Of a DNA stretch of 64,000 nucleotides, positions 26,566 to 36,221 are shown piece after piece. The position numbers were made by a program, and so were the translations under genes. Source of the DNA: Microbacterium sp. C7(2022) (GTDB taxonomy: Bacteria > Actinomycetota > Actinomycetes > Actinomycetales > Microbacteriaceae); the NCBI RefSeq assembly GCF_028823665.1, contig NZ_JAPEHV010000005.1, forward strand, positions 353,073 to 417,072. Direction: 5' to 3'. The stretch's first letter is position 1; each line of letters begins with the position of its first letter. Below the pieces are notes generated by a model that did not search any database, was not told the DNA's origin, and saw only the letters and a list, made by a program, of their open reading frames with translations.

Positions 26566-27216
26566 ATGCGCCGCGGGAGTTTTAACGACGACACTGTCGA
26601 CTATGCCGCTGTGGGCGCGACTCAGGCAGCCGACCTGATGCATTACCCTCCCGAGCGGAGCATCCCTGCGGAACAGTCGTGGCGCATCGGCAGCGGTGAG
26701 ACGCGATTTCGCGCCGCCGGCGAGTTGCTGATGTCCTGGGCTGCGCAACGTGGCGCGGGACTTACGCTCTCGGACGTGCGCCCCGCATCGGGCCCGATGT
26801 ATTCGGGAGTGAGCTTCGACTCTGAGGGGAACCCGATCGCACCCAGTCGTGCCGAGGCGGACTTGCGTTACGACGCCGACGGCACTCCCTACGTTGCTCC
26901 GGGGACGACTGTGCGCGTCGCCGGTCGCGTCGCCGGCCAGCGGGCGGATGCCGAGTTGCGGGTGATTTTCGTTGTGGATGAACCACGACGAGTCGGCTAC
27001 GCACTCGGCACTGTGGGTGAGTCGGTCGTCAGCGGTGAAGAGTCCCTGATGATCGAATGGCTCGACAACGACGAGGTGTGGTTCACCGTCCGGGCTTTCG
27101 ATGCACCCTCCGCGTTGCTGTACCGCGTCGTGCCGGCACTCGTGCGTCGTCGACGCCGTGAGCTCTTCACCCGCTACCTGCGCGCGATTTCGCCGCTGTA
27201 CAACACACCCGCGTGA
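26566..27216 (+). CDS. DUF1990 family protein
   Basis: A 216-residue cytosolic protein. The family pattern is visible at the start (NDDTVDYAAVGATQ), in RSIPAEQSWRIGSGETRFRA, and in RRVGYALGTVGESVVSGEES followed by VWFTVRAFDAPS. No catalytic residues are known for this family, which is related to START-like lipid-binding folds and to plant UPF0548 proteins. It sits 7 bp before hemW on the same strand, so the two may be cotranscribed. The function is unknown. Confidence 0.9.
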   Translation: MRRGSFNDDTVDYAAVGATQAADLMHYPPERSIPAEQSWRIGSGETRFRAAGELLMSWAAQRGAGLTLSDVRPASGPMYSGVSFDSEGNPIAPSRAEADLRYDADGTPYVAPGTTVRVAGRVAGQRADAELRVIFVVDEPRRVGYALGTVGESVVSGEESLMIEWLDNDEVWFTVRAFDAPSALLYRVVPALVRRRRRELFTRYLRAISPLYNTPA

Positions 27217-27223
27217 TCCGCTG

Positions 27224-28441
27224 ATGGCCGGCCCGTTGCCCGTGGGCGACCCCGTACCCGCGACCGGCGACCTGCCGGAGGACGCACGTATCGATCCGCA
27301 GACGCCCTTCAGCGCCTACCTCCACGTGCCCTTCTGTCGCGTACGCTGCGGATACTGCGATTTCAACACGTACACGTCGGACGAACTGCGCGGTGCACGA
27401 CAGGATCAGTACGCCGACACGGTGTTGCATGAGCTCGCCCTCGCTCACGGGGTGCTTCGTCGCGCGGGCGGAGTGCGCCCGATGTCGACCGTGTTCTTCG
27501 GCGGCGGTACGCCCACGCTCCTTCCCGCGGGGGATCTCGGACGGATGCTGCGAGGAGCGATCGACACATTCGGCATCGTGCCCGGTGCTGAGGTGACGGT
27601 TGAGGCGAACCCGGACACCGTGACGCCCGCGGTCGCCCACCAACTTGCCGCGTCCGGGGTGACGCGACTATCGATCGGTATGCAGTCGGCGGTGCCGCAT
27701 GTTCTTGCGGCGCTCGATCGCACGCACGATCCCGCGAATGTTGCCACAGCGGTGGCCGCGGCGCGCGACGCGGGTCTGGATGTCAGCGTGGATCTCATCT
27801 ATGGGGCGCCCGGCGAATCACTCGATGACTGGCGGCTGTCGGTACAGACCGCCGTTGCGCTGAATCCCGACCACATATCGGCGTACGCGTTGATCATCGA
27901 GGATGGAACCAAGCTCGCCCGTCAGATCCGTCGAGGCGAGGTGCCCGCACCCGACGATGATCTGCAAGCCGACATGTACGAAGTGGTCGACGAGTCGCTG
28001 GAGGCGGCCGGGTTCGACTGGTATGAGGTATCGAACTGGGCGCGCACACCCGACCAACGTTCGCGCCACAACCTTGCCTACTGGCAAGGAGCCGATTGGT
28101 GGGGGTTCGGCCCCGGCGCGCATAGTCACATCGCCGGTGTGCGGTTTTGGAATGTGAAGCACCCCGCGGCCTACGCGCAGCGCGTGCGGGTGGGGGATAG
28201 CCCCGCGATGGGGCGTGAACAACCTGATCACGATTCGCGCGCACTCGAAGACGTATTGCTGCGCAGCCGCATTCGCGAGGGCCTGGCCATTGCGTCGCTC
28301 AGCGAGCGGGGGCGCAGGGAAGTGGCATCCCTCATCGCAGACGAACTCATCGACGCGGCTGCCGCGTTGCGCGGACAGTTGGTGCTCACTCGTCGAGGAC
28401 GCCTTCTCGCCGACGCGGTGGTGCGTCGGGTGACCGACTGA
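27224..28441 (+). CDS. hemW: Radical SAM haem chaperone HemW (coproporphyrinogen III oxidase-like)
   Basis: A 405-residue radical SAM protein. The iron-sulfur motif is C38-x3-C42-x2-C45 (FCRVRCGYC). FFGGGTPTLL, VEANPDTV, RLSIGMQSAVPHVL and DLIYGAPGESLDDW are the typical barrel motifs, and YEVSNWA is in the C-terminal half. True HemN enzymes have a further Cys two residues after the third (CxxxCxxCxC); here it is Asp, which points to HemW, a haem-handling protein, rather than an oxidase. The ATG at 27224 is preferred over an upstream open frame that overlaps DUF1990. lepA-hemW-hrcA-dnaJ is a widely conserved order. Confidence 0.94.
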   Translation: MAGPLPVGDPVPATGDLPEDARIDPQTPFSAYLHVPFCRVRCGYCDFNTYTSDELRGARQDQYADTVLHELALAHGVLRRAGGVRPMSTVFFGGGTPTLLPAGDLGRMLRGAIDTFGIVPGAEVTVEANPDTVTPAVAHQLAASGVTRLSIGMQSAVPHVLAALDRTHDPANVATAVAAARDAGLDVSVDLIYGAPGESLDDWRLSVQTAVALNPDHISAYALIIEDGTKLARQIRRGEVPAPDDDLQADMYEVVDESLEAAGFDWYEVSNWARTPDQRSRHNLAYWQGADWWGFGPGAHSHIAGVRFWNVKHPAAYAQRVRVGDSPAMGREQPDHDSRALEDVLLRSRIREGLAIASLSERGRREVASLIADELIDAAAALRGQLVLTRRGRLLADAVVRRVTD

Positions 28442-28442
28442 T

Positions 28443-29894
28443 TCAGCGCACGCGCGGAGCGGGGAGGGTCGCGAGCGCGTCGCCGCGGGGGAGCGGCACC
28501 GTGGTGGTCTCTTCGTCGTAGCGAAGCGCTTGGCCGGCCTCGTCGAAGGCGGGCCACCCCGGGTCGCCGGTGCGGATCAACTGCACCCAATCCCGGTGCA
28601 TCCGGTCAGCAAGGGCCTGGGGCGCGTGTGCTCCCGCCATACGGCGGGTGTCGGGGGAGTCTAGGGAATCGAACACGAACCCGATTTCGAGCGCGTGTGC
28701 CGCGCGGAGTCCGCGCACCGGGCTCGGCCAGGCGAACTCGTAGACGTACGTCGGGGCGGAGCGAGCGCGCGCGACGGAGACCATCGGACCGCGAAGCAGA
28801 ACGTCGGTGGCCAACTGGCCGAAGATCTCTCCGGTCGTGGCCCCGGGCCATGCGGACTTGTAGGCACCGACCGCGCGGCGCGAGATTCCGAGCGCGGTGC
28901 GTGCGATGAAGAGGGTGAGCGGGGTGATTCTCTCGAGTGCTGCAGGCGGGAACCACAGACGATATTCGTCAGTGTTCGTTCCGATGATGAGCGGAACATC
29001 GACCGACGCGAGCGCCTCATGCGGGGAGCGCGGCAACGAGCCGTCGTCGAGTGCGAGAGCGAAGCTGGGGGCGCCGCGCAGCGGGGTGGATCCGGCAGCC
29101 AGTTCGCGACGGGCATCGAGAAGCTGGTCGGGGGGCATCTGCGAGAACGCTTCTCGGGTGGCGGGGATGCCCAGACGCTTGGCGATCGCGCGCGTGACGC
29201 GCCCCGCACGACCCGGAGATTCGGCGATCAGGGGACCCGACTCGATGACCGCTGCAGCCACCAGCGGCGCCGTGTCGGGGCGCGTCAGCAAAGCGGCGAC
29301 CAACGCTCCGCCGGCGGACTCTCCGACGATAGTGATGCGGTCGGGGTCGCCCCCGAAAGCGGCGATTTCGCGGTGCACCCACTGCAAACCCGCCGCGGCA
29401 TCGGCCAGTCCCAGATTGCGCGGTGCGTCATCGAGCACCGAGAACCCTTCCGACCCTAATCGGTAGGCGACAGAGACGAACACGACGCCATCGCGCGCGA
29501 AGGTGGTCCCGTCGTACGCGGACAGGGCCGGTGTGCCCCGCTCGAGCGCGCCGCCGTGGAACCACACCATCACCGGAAGCCCGTCCGCGTCGGCAGGTGA
29601 CCACACGTTGACCGTCAGGATGTCGTCGCCGTCGATCTCGACACTCGACAGCAGTTCTCCGATCGAGCCCTGATACGGATGCTGCGGAGCCGTCGGGCCG
29701 AACGCCGTGGCATCCCGTTCCTCCGACCACGCCGTGACAGGTTCGGGAAGGGCGAAGCGGCGTTCGCCGAACGGCGGCATCGCGTAGGGAATCCCGAGGA
29801 AGCGCCGGATGCCGCCTTCTGACGATCCCCGGACAGTGCCCAAGCTGGTCGATACCGTCGCCGTCGACGCGCGCGTGTCATCCACGCGAGTCAT
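28443..29894 (-). CDS. Type B carboxylesterase/lipase family protein
   Basis: A 483-residue alpha/beta hydrolase. FLGIPYAMPPFGERRFALPE and VMVWFHGGALERGT are the family's N-terminal motifs. The nucleophile elbow is ITIVGESAGGAL, the acid region is LIIGTNTDEYRLWFP, and the catalytic His is probably in the C-terminal HALEIGFVF segment. There is no signal peptide. The ATG at 29894 is chosen because family similarity begins just after it (VSTSLGTVRG). It is inserted between hemW and hrcA, which are normally closer, so it is probably a later addition. It converges on hemW with a 1-bp gap. Confidence 0.9.
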   Translation of the reverse strand: MTRVDDTRASTATVSTSLGTVRGSSEGGIRRFLGIPYAMPPFGERRFALPEPVTAWSEERDATAFGPTAPQHPYQGSIGELLSSVEIDGDDILTVNVWSPADADGLPVMVWFHGGALERGTPALSAYDGTTFARDGVVFVSVAYRLGSEGFSVLDDAPRNLGLADAAAGLQWVHREIAAFGGDPDRITIVGESAGGALVAALLTRPDTAPLVAAAVIESGPLIAESPGRAGRVTRAIAKRLGIPATREAFSQMPPDQLLDARRELAAGSTPLRGAPSFALALDDGSLPRSPHEALASVDVPLIIGTNTDEYRLWFPPAALERITPLTLFIARTALGISRRAVGAYKSAWPGATTGEIFGQLATDVLLRGPMVSVARARSAPTYVYEFAWPSPVRGLRAAHALEIGFVFDSLDSPDTRRMAGAHAPQALADRMHRDWVQLIRTGDPGWPAFDEAGQALRYDEETTTVPLPRGDALATLPAPRVR

Positions 29895-29960
29895 CGTAGG
29901 GGGATACCTGCCAGCCTCGCCATACTGGGAGCGCGAGGACGGGGCTTGGCGCGTCCGGGA

Positions 29961-29966
29961 TAGAAT
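29961..29966 (+). promoter_or_regulatory. Putative -10 element of hrcA-dnaJ
   Basis: TAGAAT directly abuts the left arm of the CIRCE element (the final T is shared), so the predicted start site near 29973 falls inside the operator. Confidence 0.5.
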
Positions 29967-29992
29967 TGGCACTCACGATTGATGAGTGCCAG
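29966..29992 (+). promoter_or_regulatory. CIRCE operator of hrcA
   Basis: TTGGCACTC at 29966-29974 and GAGTGCCAG at 29984-29992 flank a 9-nt spacer. This is the classical CIRCE layout with 8 of 9 arm positions paired. HrcA binds it and represses at normal temperature, so hrcA-dnaJ is predicted to be autoregulated and heat-induced. Confidence 0.93.
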
Positions 29993-30007
29993 CGGGGAGG
30001 ATGCATC

Positions 30008-31048
30008 GTGGTCAGTGAACGAGGGCTCCAGGTGCTTCGCGCCATCGTTCAGGACTATGTCGACACGCACGAGCCGGTCGGGAGCAAGACCATTGTCGAC
30101 CGACACGCGTTCGGTGTTTCTGCGGCGACGATCCGCAACGACATGGCCCTGCTCGAAGACGAGGAACTGATCGTTGCGCCTCACACCTCATCGGGGCGGA
30201 TCCCGACGGACAAGGGGTACCGCGTCTTCGTCGACCACTTGGCAGAACTGCGCCCGCTATCGTCCGCGCAACGTGCCGCGATCGCCACGTTCCTCGAAGA
30301 CCCCGCCGACCTCGACGACGCGCTCACGCGCACGGTGCGTGCGCTCACACAGCTGACCGGTCAGGTCGCCATGGTTCAGTACCCGTCGTTCGAACGTGCG
30401 AACGTTTCGCACGTCGAGCTCGTCCAGCTGGGCGGCGGACGGATGCTCGTGATCGTTGTCACCGATACCGGGCGGGTCTCACAGCGGGTGTCGCTCGTGC
30501 GCGACGAGTTCGACGAGGTCGAGCTTGGGCGAATGCGGGCGGAACTCGGCGCTCTCCTGGTCGGTCGCTCGGTGAAGGACGGCGTGCAGCGCATCGAGTC
30601 GCGACTGGTCGATGGAGCAGAATCGGCCCAGCGCTGGAACGTGGCGATGAGCCTGCTCGCGAAGGCCGTAGCCGAAGATCTCGAAGAATTCCGGCAGGAC
30701 CGATTGGTGATGGCCGGCAGCGCGACTCTTGCGCGCCGCGAGGCGGACTTCCGAGGCAGTTTGTATCCGCTGCTGGAGGCGATCGAACAGCAAGTGACGA
30801 TTCTGCGACTCATGGGCGAGATGGTGGCCGGTGACAACGGGCTGGCAGCCAGCATCGGACGCGAGAACGACGCGTTCGGTCTGGGCGAAGCATCCGTCGT
30901 CACCAGTGACTACGACGCTCCCGGATCGGGAGCGCGCGTGGGGCTCCTTGGCCCGACGCGCATGGACTACCCCACGAACATGGCAGCGGTGCGCGCGGTC
31001 GCGCGTTACCTCACCCGACTACTGGAAGAAGACGACTCGAGCCGCTGA
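30008..31048 (+). CDS. hrcA: Heat-inducible transcription repressor HrcA
   Basis: Binds CIRCE operators and represses heat-shock chaperone genes. It has 346 residues from the GTG at 30008. The N-terminal winged helix is clear ([20 protein letters not shown], then [18 protein letters not shown] and [16 protein letters not shown]). A GAF-like domain and the inserted dimerisation domain follow. The upstream frame continues through the CIRCE element to 29966, but those codons belong to the operator. GGGGAGG about 10 nt before the GTG is a good ribosome binding site. dnaJ follows after 52 bp. Confidence 0.97.
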   Translation: MVSERGLQVLRAIVQDYVDTHEPVGSKTIVDRHAFGVSAATIRNDMALLEDEELIVAPHTSSGRIPTDKGYRVFVDHLAELRPLSSAQRAAIATFLEDPADLDDALTRTVRALTQLTGQVAMVQYPSFERANVSHVELVQLGGGRMLVIVVTDTGRVSQRVSLVRDEFDEVELGRMRAELGALLVGRSVKDGVQRIESRLVDGAESAQRWNVAMSLLAKAVAEDLEEFRQDRLVMAGSATLARREADFRGSLYPLLEAIEQQVTILRLMGEMVAGDNGLAASIGRENDAFGLGEASVVTSDYDAPGSGARVGLLGPTRMDYPTNMAAVRAVARYLTRLLEEDDSSR

Positions 31049-31100
31049 GGCAGGCTCGCACCCGAACACGACCCGCGCACGGCGCGGCAGGAAGGCTAAC

Positions 31101-32213
31101 GTGGCTGACCACTACGAAGTACTGGGCGTTTCTCGCGAAGCAACGACCGACGAGATCAAGAAGGCGTACCGCCGCCTCGCCCGTGAACTGCACCCCGATG
31201 TGAATCCGGGAGAAGAAGCATCCGAGCGCTTCAAACTCGTCACCCATGCGTACGACGTACTGAGCGACCCCGACCAGCGCGCGCGCTATGACATGGGCGG
31301 CGACCAGGGCGGCTTCGGGGGAGCAGCCGGATTCGGCGGCTTCAACGACATCTTCGAGACGTTCTTCGGCGGTGGCGGGGGTGGCGGCCGCAGTGGGCGT
31401 CCGCGCTCTCGTCGCGAGCGTGGGCAGGACGCTCTCGTGCGGGTCACGCTCGACCTGGGTGACGTCGTCTTCGGCGTGCACCGTGATATCGAGGTAGACA
31501 CTGCCGTGTTGTGCGACACGTGCGAAGGGTCGTGCTGCCAGCCGGGTACCTCACCGGTCACGTGCGACATCTGTCACGGATCCGGGCACGTGCAGCGTCA
31601 GGTGCGCAGCCTGCTCGGCAATGTCGTCACCAACGCGCCGTGCAACGTGTGTCAGGGCTACGGCACCACGATCCCGTACCCGTGCGCCACGTGCCAGGGG
31701 CAGGGTCGTGTGCGTTCGCGGCGCACCGTGTCACTCGACATCCCGGCGGGCGTCGAGAACGGACTGCGACTGCAGCTGCCCGGTTCGGGCGAGGTTGGCC
31801 CGGCGGGTGGCCCGAACGGCGACCTGTACCTGGAGGTCACTGTCAACTCGCACGACGTGTTTTCGCGGGAGGGTGATGACCTGCTCGCCACACTCGAGGT
31901 CTCGATGAGCGATGCGATCCTCGGCACCACGACCTCGATCGAATCGCTCGACGGCAAGGTCGATCTCGAGATTCGCCCGGGCGTGCAGTCGGGTGACGTC
32001 CTCACGATCAAGGGGCGCGGGATCACGCCGCTGCGAGGGACCAACCGAGGCGATCTGCGTGTCGGCGTTCACGTCGTCACCCCGACGCGCCTGGGATCGA
32101 AGGAGCGCGCGCTCATCGAAGACTTCGCCAAGCGCACCCATGCCCCGTCGCCGAAGCTCGCCGAGTTCCATCAAGGACTCTTCGCGAAGCTCCGCGACCG
32201 CTTCCGGGGCTGA
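31101..32213 (+). CDS. dnaJ: Chaperone protein DnaJ (HrcA-linked)
   Basis: Co-chaperone that stimulates DnaK ATPase. The 370 residues begin at the GTG of [14 protein letters not shown]. The J domain has HPD in ARELHPDVN, followed by a Gly/Phe-rich linker ([12 protein letters not shown] and a run of glycines), four zinc-binding repeats and the substrate domain. Repeats two to four are standard ([24 protein letters not shown]). The first reads CDTCEGSCC where CxxCxGxG is usual, replacing the last Gly and its neighbour with Cys. Both zinc-ligand cysteines are kept, so the site should still form. dnaK and grpE are not in the window. Confidence 0.97.
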   Translation: MADHYEVLGVSREATTDEIKKAYRRLARELHPDVNPGEEASERFKLVTHAYDVLSDPDQRARYDMGGDQGGFGGAAGFGGFNDIFETFFGGGGGGGRSGRPRSRRERGQDALVRVTLDLGDVVFGVHRDIEVDTAVLCDTCEGSCCQPGTSPVTCDICHGSGHVQRQVRSLLGNVVTNAPCNVCQGYGTTIPYPCATCQGQGRVRSRRTVSLDIPAGVENGLRLQLPGSGEVGPAGGPNGDLYLEVTVNSHDVFSREGDDLLATLEVSMSDAILGTTTSIESLDGKVDLEIRPGVQSGDVLTIKGRGITPLRGTNRGDLRVGVHVVTPTRLGSKERALIEDFAKRTHAPSPKLAEFHQGLFAKLRDRFRG

Positions 32214-32215
32214 CG

Positions 32216-32950
32216 GTGGCACTGCACTTCCTGCTCGAAGGCCCTCTCAGCGCGAGCGCGGGCGATGAGGTCGCGCTCACCGGTGCCGAGGCCCACCATG
32301 CAGCGAAGGTGCGGCGCGTTCGCGTCGGCGAAGCCGTGACAGTCGGGGACGGACACGGCGCATGGCTGACCGGTGTCGTCGAGTCGGTCAGCCCGTCCGA
32401 GGTCATCGTGCGCATCGAATCGCGCGACGATGTGGCGCCGGTGCGCCCACGACTGGTGTTAGTGCAGGCACTGGCGAAGACCGATCGGGATGAGCTCGCG
32501 ATCCAGGCAGCGACCGAACTCGGTGTAGACGAGATCGTTCCGTGGCAAGCCGCGCGGAGCGTGTCGCGTTGGGACGCCGCCAAGGCGACCAAGGGTCGCG
32601 CACGATGGAACACCATCGTGCGCGAGGCAGCCAAGCAAGCGCACCGTGCGTGGTTGCCGACGGTGGCTGAGCTCTCCTCGACCGCCGACCTGCTCGCCCG
32701 AGCCCGCACGAGCCGCGTGGTGGTGCTCGAGCCGCAGGGCACCGAGGCGCTCAGCGAACTGCAGTGGAACGCGGACGAATCCGACATTCTGCTTGTTGTC
32801 GGCCCCGAGGGCGGAATCGCAGCCGAGGAACTTGAGGCACTGGCCGACGCCGGGGCGCGCCTGGCTCGACTGGGCGAAACGGTGCTGCGCACATCCACCG
32901 CCGGGCCGGCAGCGATTGCCGTGATGAACGTGGCGCTTCGCCGCTGGTGA
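32216..32950 (+). CDS. rsmE: 16S rRNA (uracil-1498-N3)-methyltransferase
   Basis: Methylates U1498 of 16S rRNA using S-adenosylmethionine. It has 244 residues: an N-terminal PUA-like domain (GDEVALTGAEAHHAAKVRRV) and a C-terminal SPOUT knot with LVQALAKTDRDELAIQAATE, then VGPEGGIAAEELEAL and RLGETVLRTSTAGPAAI, the SAM-binding loops. The GTG start is 2 bp after the dnaJ stop, giving tight coupling to the hrcA-dnaJ transcript. Confidence 0.96.
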   Translation: MALHFLLEGPLSASAGDEVALTGAEAHHAAKVRRVRVGEAVTVGDGHGAWLTGVVESVSPSEVIVRIESRDDVAPVRPRLVLVQALAKTDRDELAIQAATELGVDEIVPWQAARSVSRWDAAKATKGRARWNTIVREAAKQAHRAWLPTVAELSSTADLLARARTSRVVVLEPQGTEALSELQWNADESDILLVVGPEGGIAAEELEALADAGARLARLGETVLRTSTAGPAAIAVMNVALRRW

Positions 32951-32976
32951 CCCCGTCCGCGTACGTGCGCGCTGAC

Positions 32977-32982
32977 TAGACT
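32977..32982 (+). promoter_or_regulatory. Leaderless -10 element of the HIT gene
   Basis: TAGACT ends 6 nt before the ATG at 32989, giving an internal promoter for HIT-phoH-ybeY-CNNM-era that is independent of HrcA. The run of G between it and the ATG could also act as a ribosome binding site in read-through mRNA. Confidence 0.6.
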
Positions 32983-32988
32983 GGGGGA

Positions 32989-33336
32989 ATGAGCGAGCCC
33001 AGCGTGTTCACGCGCATCATGAACGGGGAGATCCCCGCCGAGGTCGTCGCCAGCACCGACACCGTGGTGGCTATCAAGGACATCGCGCCTCAGGCGCCGC
33101 TGCACGTCGTGGTTTTCCCACGCACGGATCAGTACCGTGACGTGGTCGAACTTGCCGCAGGCGATCCGCAGCTTCTGGCCGACGTGATCTCCGTCGCGAA
33201 TTCTGTCGCGCATGAGCATGCCGACGGGGACTTCCGCTTGGTATTCAACACCGGTGCCTCTGCCGGACAAACCGTCTTCCACGTGCATGCCCACGTCCTT
33301 GCGGGCGGCTTGACGGAGAAGAGCGTCGGTGCCTGA
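32989..33336 (+). CDS. Histidine triad (HIT/HINT) nucleotide-binding protein
   Basis: A 115-residue single-domain HIT protein. FTRIMNGEIPAEVVA is the N-terminal HINT signature and the active-site triad is in QTVFHVHAHVLAGG. HINT proteins hydrolyse AMP-lysine and related phosphoramidates; the natural substrate is uncertain. It overlaps the phoH start by 8 bp. Confidence 0.95.
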   Translation: MSEPSVFTRIMNGEIPAEVVASTDTVVAIKDIAPQAPLHVVVFPRTDQYRDVVELAAGDPQLLADVISVANSVAHEHADGDFRLVFNTGASAGQTVFHVHAHVLAGGLTEKSVGA

Positions 33337-34402
33337 CGAACCCGCAGTCGAACGCATCTACGCGGATGGTGTTGCGATGGTGCAGTTGCTCGGTCCGCAG
33401 GATCGGCTCTTGCGAGTGGTCGAGCGCGAGCACCCCGACGTCGACGTGCACGTGCGCGGCAACGAGATCACGCTGTCTGGGGATGCCAGCGCCGTCGCCG
33501 CTGCACGCGGGCTTGTCGATGAGCTTCTGGAGATGACGAAGTCCGGTCACTCTTTGGCCCCGGCAGACGTCCTCAGCTCGCAGCGGATGCTGCAGAACGA
33601 AGGCGGCCCGCGTCCGTCCGAGGTCATGGGCGAGGCGATTCTTTCGTCGCGGGGGCGTGTGATCAGGCCCAAGACCGTGGGACAGAAAGACTACGTCGAC
33701 GCAATCGAAGAGAACACGATCGTGTTCGGCATCGGCCCCGCCGGTACGGGCAAGACGTACTTGGCTATGGCCAAGGCTGTGCAGGCACTGCAACGCAAGG
33801 AAGTCAGCCGGATCATCCTCACACGTCCCGCGGTCGAGGCAGGAGAACGTCTCGGCTTCCTGCCGGGCAGTCTGACGGACAAGATCGATCCGTACCTGCG
33901 CCCGCTCTACGACGCGCTCAACGAGATGATGGATCCCGAGCTCGTCCCGAAGCTCATGGCCTCGGGAACGATCGAGGTCGCTCCATTGGCCTACATGCGT
34001 GGTCGTACGCTGAACGACTCGTTCGTCGTTCTCGATGAAGCGCAGAACACCACGCCGGAACAAATGAAGATGTTCCTCACGCGTCTGGGGTTCGGCACGC
34101 GCATGGTCGTCACCGGTGACATCACGCAGGTCGATCTGCCCCAAGGGTCGTCCGGGCTTCGCCTCGTCACGCGCGTGCTGAAGGACATCGACGACATTCA
34201 CTTCTCCCGGCTGACCAGTGATGACGTGGTTCGCCATTCACTCGTGGGGCGCATCGTCGACGCATACACCGAGTACGACGAGGCGAAGCTTGCTTCCCGA
34301 CGCGAGCGTGATGAAGCATCAGAGTTCGCCAGCCGCGTCGAACGGCGAGGCGGCCGGGCACCCGGTCCACGCGACCACCTACCGAAGCGAGGACGCTCAT
34401 GA
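33329..34402 (+). CDS. phoH: PhoH-family P-loop ATPase
   Basis: A 357-residue cytosolic ATPase. The N-terminus has a KH-like segment (VVEREHPDVDVHVRGNEITL, about residues 30-49). Walker A is GPAGTGKT at residues 136-143. LTRPAVEAGERLGFLPG is family-specific and Walker B is VVLDEAQNTT, followed by VTGDITQVDLP. PhoH proteins are linked to RNA metabolism because they neighbour ybeY, as here. It starts with GTG inside the HIT gene and ends with a 4-bp overlap into ybeY. Confidence 0.96.
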   Translation: MPDEPAVERIYADGVAMVQLLGPQDRLLRVVEREHPDVDVHVRGNEITLSGDASAVAAARGLVDELLEMTKSGHSLAPADVLSSQRMLQNEGGPRPSEVMGEAILSSRGRVIRPKTVGQKDYVDAIEENTIVFGIGPAGTGKTYLAMAKAVQALQRKEVSRIILTRPAVEAGERLGFLPGSLTDKIDPYLRPLYDALNEMMDPELVPKLMASGTIEVAPLAYMRGRTLNDSFVVLDEAQNTTPEQMKMFLTRLGFGTRMVVTGDITQVDLPQGSSGLRLVTRVLKDIDDIHFSRLTSDDVVRHSLVGRIVDAYTEYDEAKLASRRERDEASEFASRVERRGGRAPGPRDHLPKRGRS

Positions 34403-34866
34403 CCATCGAAATCGGCAACGAATCCGGCATCGCGGTCGACGAGGCGGTGTTCCTCCGGCTGATGAACCACAATCTCGCGCAGCTGAACGTCAGCCCCGAT
34501 GCAGACGTGGCCATCCTTCTTGTCGACGAGGGCGCCATGGAGGCCCTGCACGTCCAATGGATGGATGAGCCCGGCCCCACCGACGTGTTGAGCTTCCCCA
34601 TGGACGAACTGCGTCCCGGCACCGAAGACCAGCCCACGGGGCCCGGGCTGCTGGGGGACATCGTCCTATGCCCGCAGGTCGCCGAGACACAGGCGGTCGC
34701 AGCGGGGCACTCGACCATGGACGAACTGATCATGCTGACGACCCACGGCCTCCTGCACCTGCTGGGCTTCGATCACGCGGAGCCCGAAGAAGAGCGCGAG
34801 ATGTTCGGCTTGCAGCGTGAACTGATCGTGAGCTTCCAGGCGGCGGAGCGCCGCAGACGCGCATGA
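34399..34866 (+). CDS. ybeY: Endoribonuclease YbeY (rRNA maturation)
   Basis: Zinc-dependent endoribonuclease that acts in 16S rRNA 3'-end maturation and ribosome quality control. The 155 residues contain the metal motif HGLLHLLGFDH (three His ligands) and the upstream GPTDVLSFPMDE and GDIVLCPQVAE. It overlaps phoH and the CNNM gene by 4 bp each. Confidence 0.97.
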   Translation: MTIEIGNESGIAVDEAVFLRLMNHNLAQLNVSPDADVAILLVDEGAMEALHVQWMDEPGPTDVLSFPMDELRPGTEDQPTGPGLLGDIVLCPQVAETQAVAAGHSTMDELIMLTTHGLLHLLGFDHAEPEEEREMFGLQRELIVSFQAAERRRRA

Positions 34867-36221
34867 CCAGCGGCCTTCTCCTTCTCGTTGCCGTTCTCCT
34901 GCTGGCGTTCGGCTTTCTGATGGTGGCGATCGACGCGGCGCTGGGAGTCACGTCCCGCGCTGACCTCGCCGAACTCGCCGAGGGCGGTCGCAATGCGGCA
35001 TCCCTCCAGAAAGTCGCCGATGACCCTGAGACCCACGCGAACTCCGTGGTGTTCATCCGCGTGCTGGCAGAGACCACTGCGGCCGTCTTCGTCACCGTTG
35101 CGCTGACCTTGATGCTCGACAACGTCGCCTGGACCGTCGTTGCGGCAGCCGTGCTCATGACCGGAATCTCGTACGTTGTCGTGGGTGCGAGCCCACGCAA
35201 CGTCGGTCGCCAGCACGCGAAGGGTCTGCTGCGCGGTTCGGCGCCCATCATCCGTGGCGTGCGCATCATTCTCGGCCCGCTTGCCCACGGCCTGGTGGCG
35301 CTCGGTACGCGGGTCACTCCGGGGGCTGCGCGCGGGACGACGTTCGCCTCGGAAGAGCAGTTGCTGAGCATCATCGACGACGCCGCCGAAAACGAGCTCA
35401 TCGAGCAGGACGATCGCGAGCTCATCCACTCGGTGTTCGACTTCACCGACACGTTTGTGCGCGCCGTGATGGTGCCGCGCACCGACATGGTGTCCATTGA
35501 CTCGCAGGCATCCACCCTCACCGCCATGACGATCTTCCTCGACACGGGCATCTCGCGTGCACCGATCGTCGACGACGACGCCGATGATGTGGTGGGAGTG
35601 CTCTACCTCAAGGACCTCGTGCAGTTCGCGTTCCGCAATGATCTGGAGTGGCGGGATGCTCCGGTCAGTCGCATTTCGCGCCCGGCCGTGTTCGTGCCCG
35701 AATCGATGAAAGCCGAGACCCTGCTGCAGCAGATGAAGCGGGATGCCGTTCATGTGTGCATGGTGATCGATGAGTACGGCGGCGTGTCGGGTCTCGTCAC
35801 GCTGGAAGACCTCATCGAGGAGCTCGTGGGAGAGATTTCCGACGAGTACGACGCGCGCGCCGATGAGGTGACCGAGCTGTCTGAAGGCCAGTATCGGGTG
35901 AGCTCGCGACTCGGGCTCGACGAGGTCGGTGATCTGTTCGGAATCGAGCTGGAGGACGAGGACGTCGACTCCATCGGCGGGCTGCTCGGGAAGGTGCTCG
36001 GTCGCGTGCCTCAGCCCGGTGCGACAGCAGACTATGGCGGCCTCATCATGACCGGCGGTGCCTCGCGCGGCCGGGGCCGTGGAATCTCGACGGTCTTCGT
36101 CGAACGAGGTACTCCGGTCGAGGACGACGCGTACGCGCGGTCTCCGCGCACGGGTGAGATCCGCACCGTAAACGCGCGAACAGGCGACGAGGTGTCGTCG
36201 AAGAAGGGCGAGAAGTCATGA
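34863..36221 (+). CDS. CNNM/HlyC-CorC family membrane protein with CBS domains
   Basis: A 452-residue protein: an N-terminal CNNM (DUF21) membrane domain with three to four helices (about residues 3-25, 58-80, 88-112), a paired CBS module (VMVPRTDMVSIDSQAS through VCMVIDEYGGVSGLVTLEDL, EELVGEISDEYD), and a CorC_HlyC domain (VSSRLGLDEVGDLFGIEL). The family is often annotated as haemolysin; the better-supported role is Mg2+ (and possibly Co2+) efflux with nucleotide sensing by CBS. It lies between ybeY and era with 4-bp overlaps, a conserved position. Confidence 0.94.
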   Translation: MTSGLLLLVAVLLLAFGFLMVAIDAALGVTSRADLAELAEGGRNAASLQKVADDPETHANSVVFIRVLAETTAAVFVTVALTLMLDNVAWTVVAAAVLMTGISYVVVGASPRNVGRQHAKGLLRGSAPIIRGVRIILGPLAHGLVALGTRVTPGAARGTTFASEEQLLSIIDDAAENELIEQDDRELIHSVFDFTDTFVRAVMVPRTDMVSIDSQASTLTAMTIFLDTGISRAPIVDDDADDVVGVLYLKDLVQFAFRNDLEWRDAPVSRISRPAVFVPESMKAETLLQQMKRDAVHVCMVIDEYGGVSGLVTLEDLIEELVGEISDEYDARADEVTELSEGQYRVSSRLGLDEVGDLFGIELEDEDVDSIGGLLGKVLGRVPQPGATADYGGLIMTGGASRGRGRGISTVFVERGTPVEDDAYARSPRTGEIRTVNARTGDEVSSKKGEKS

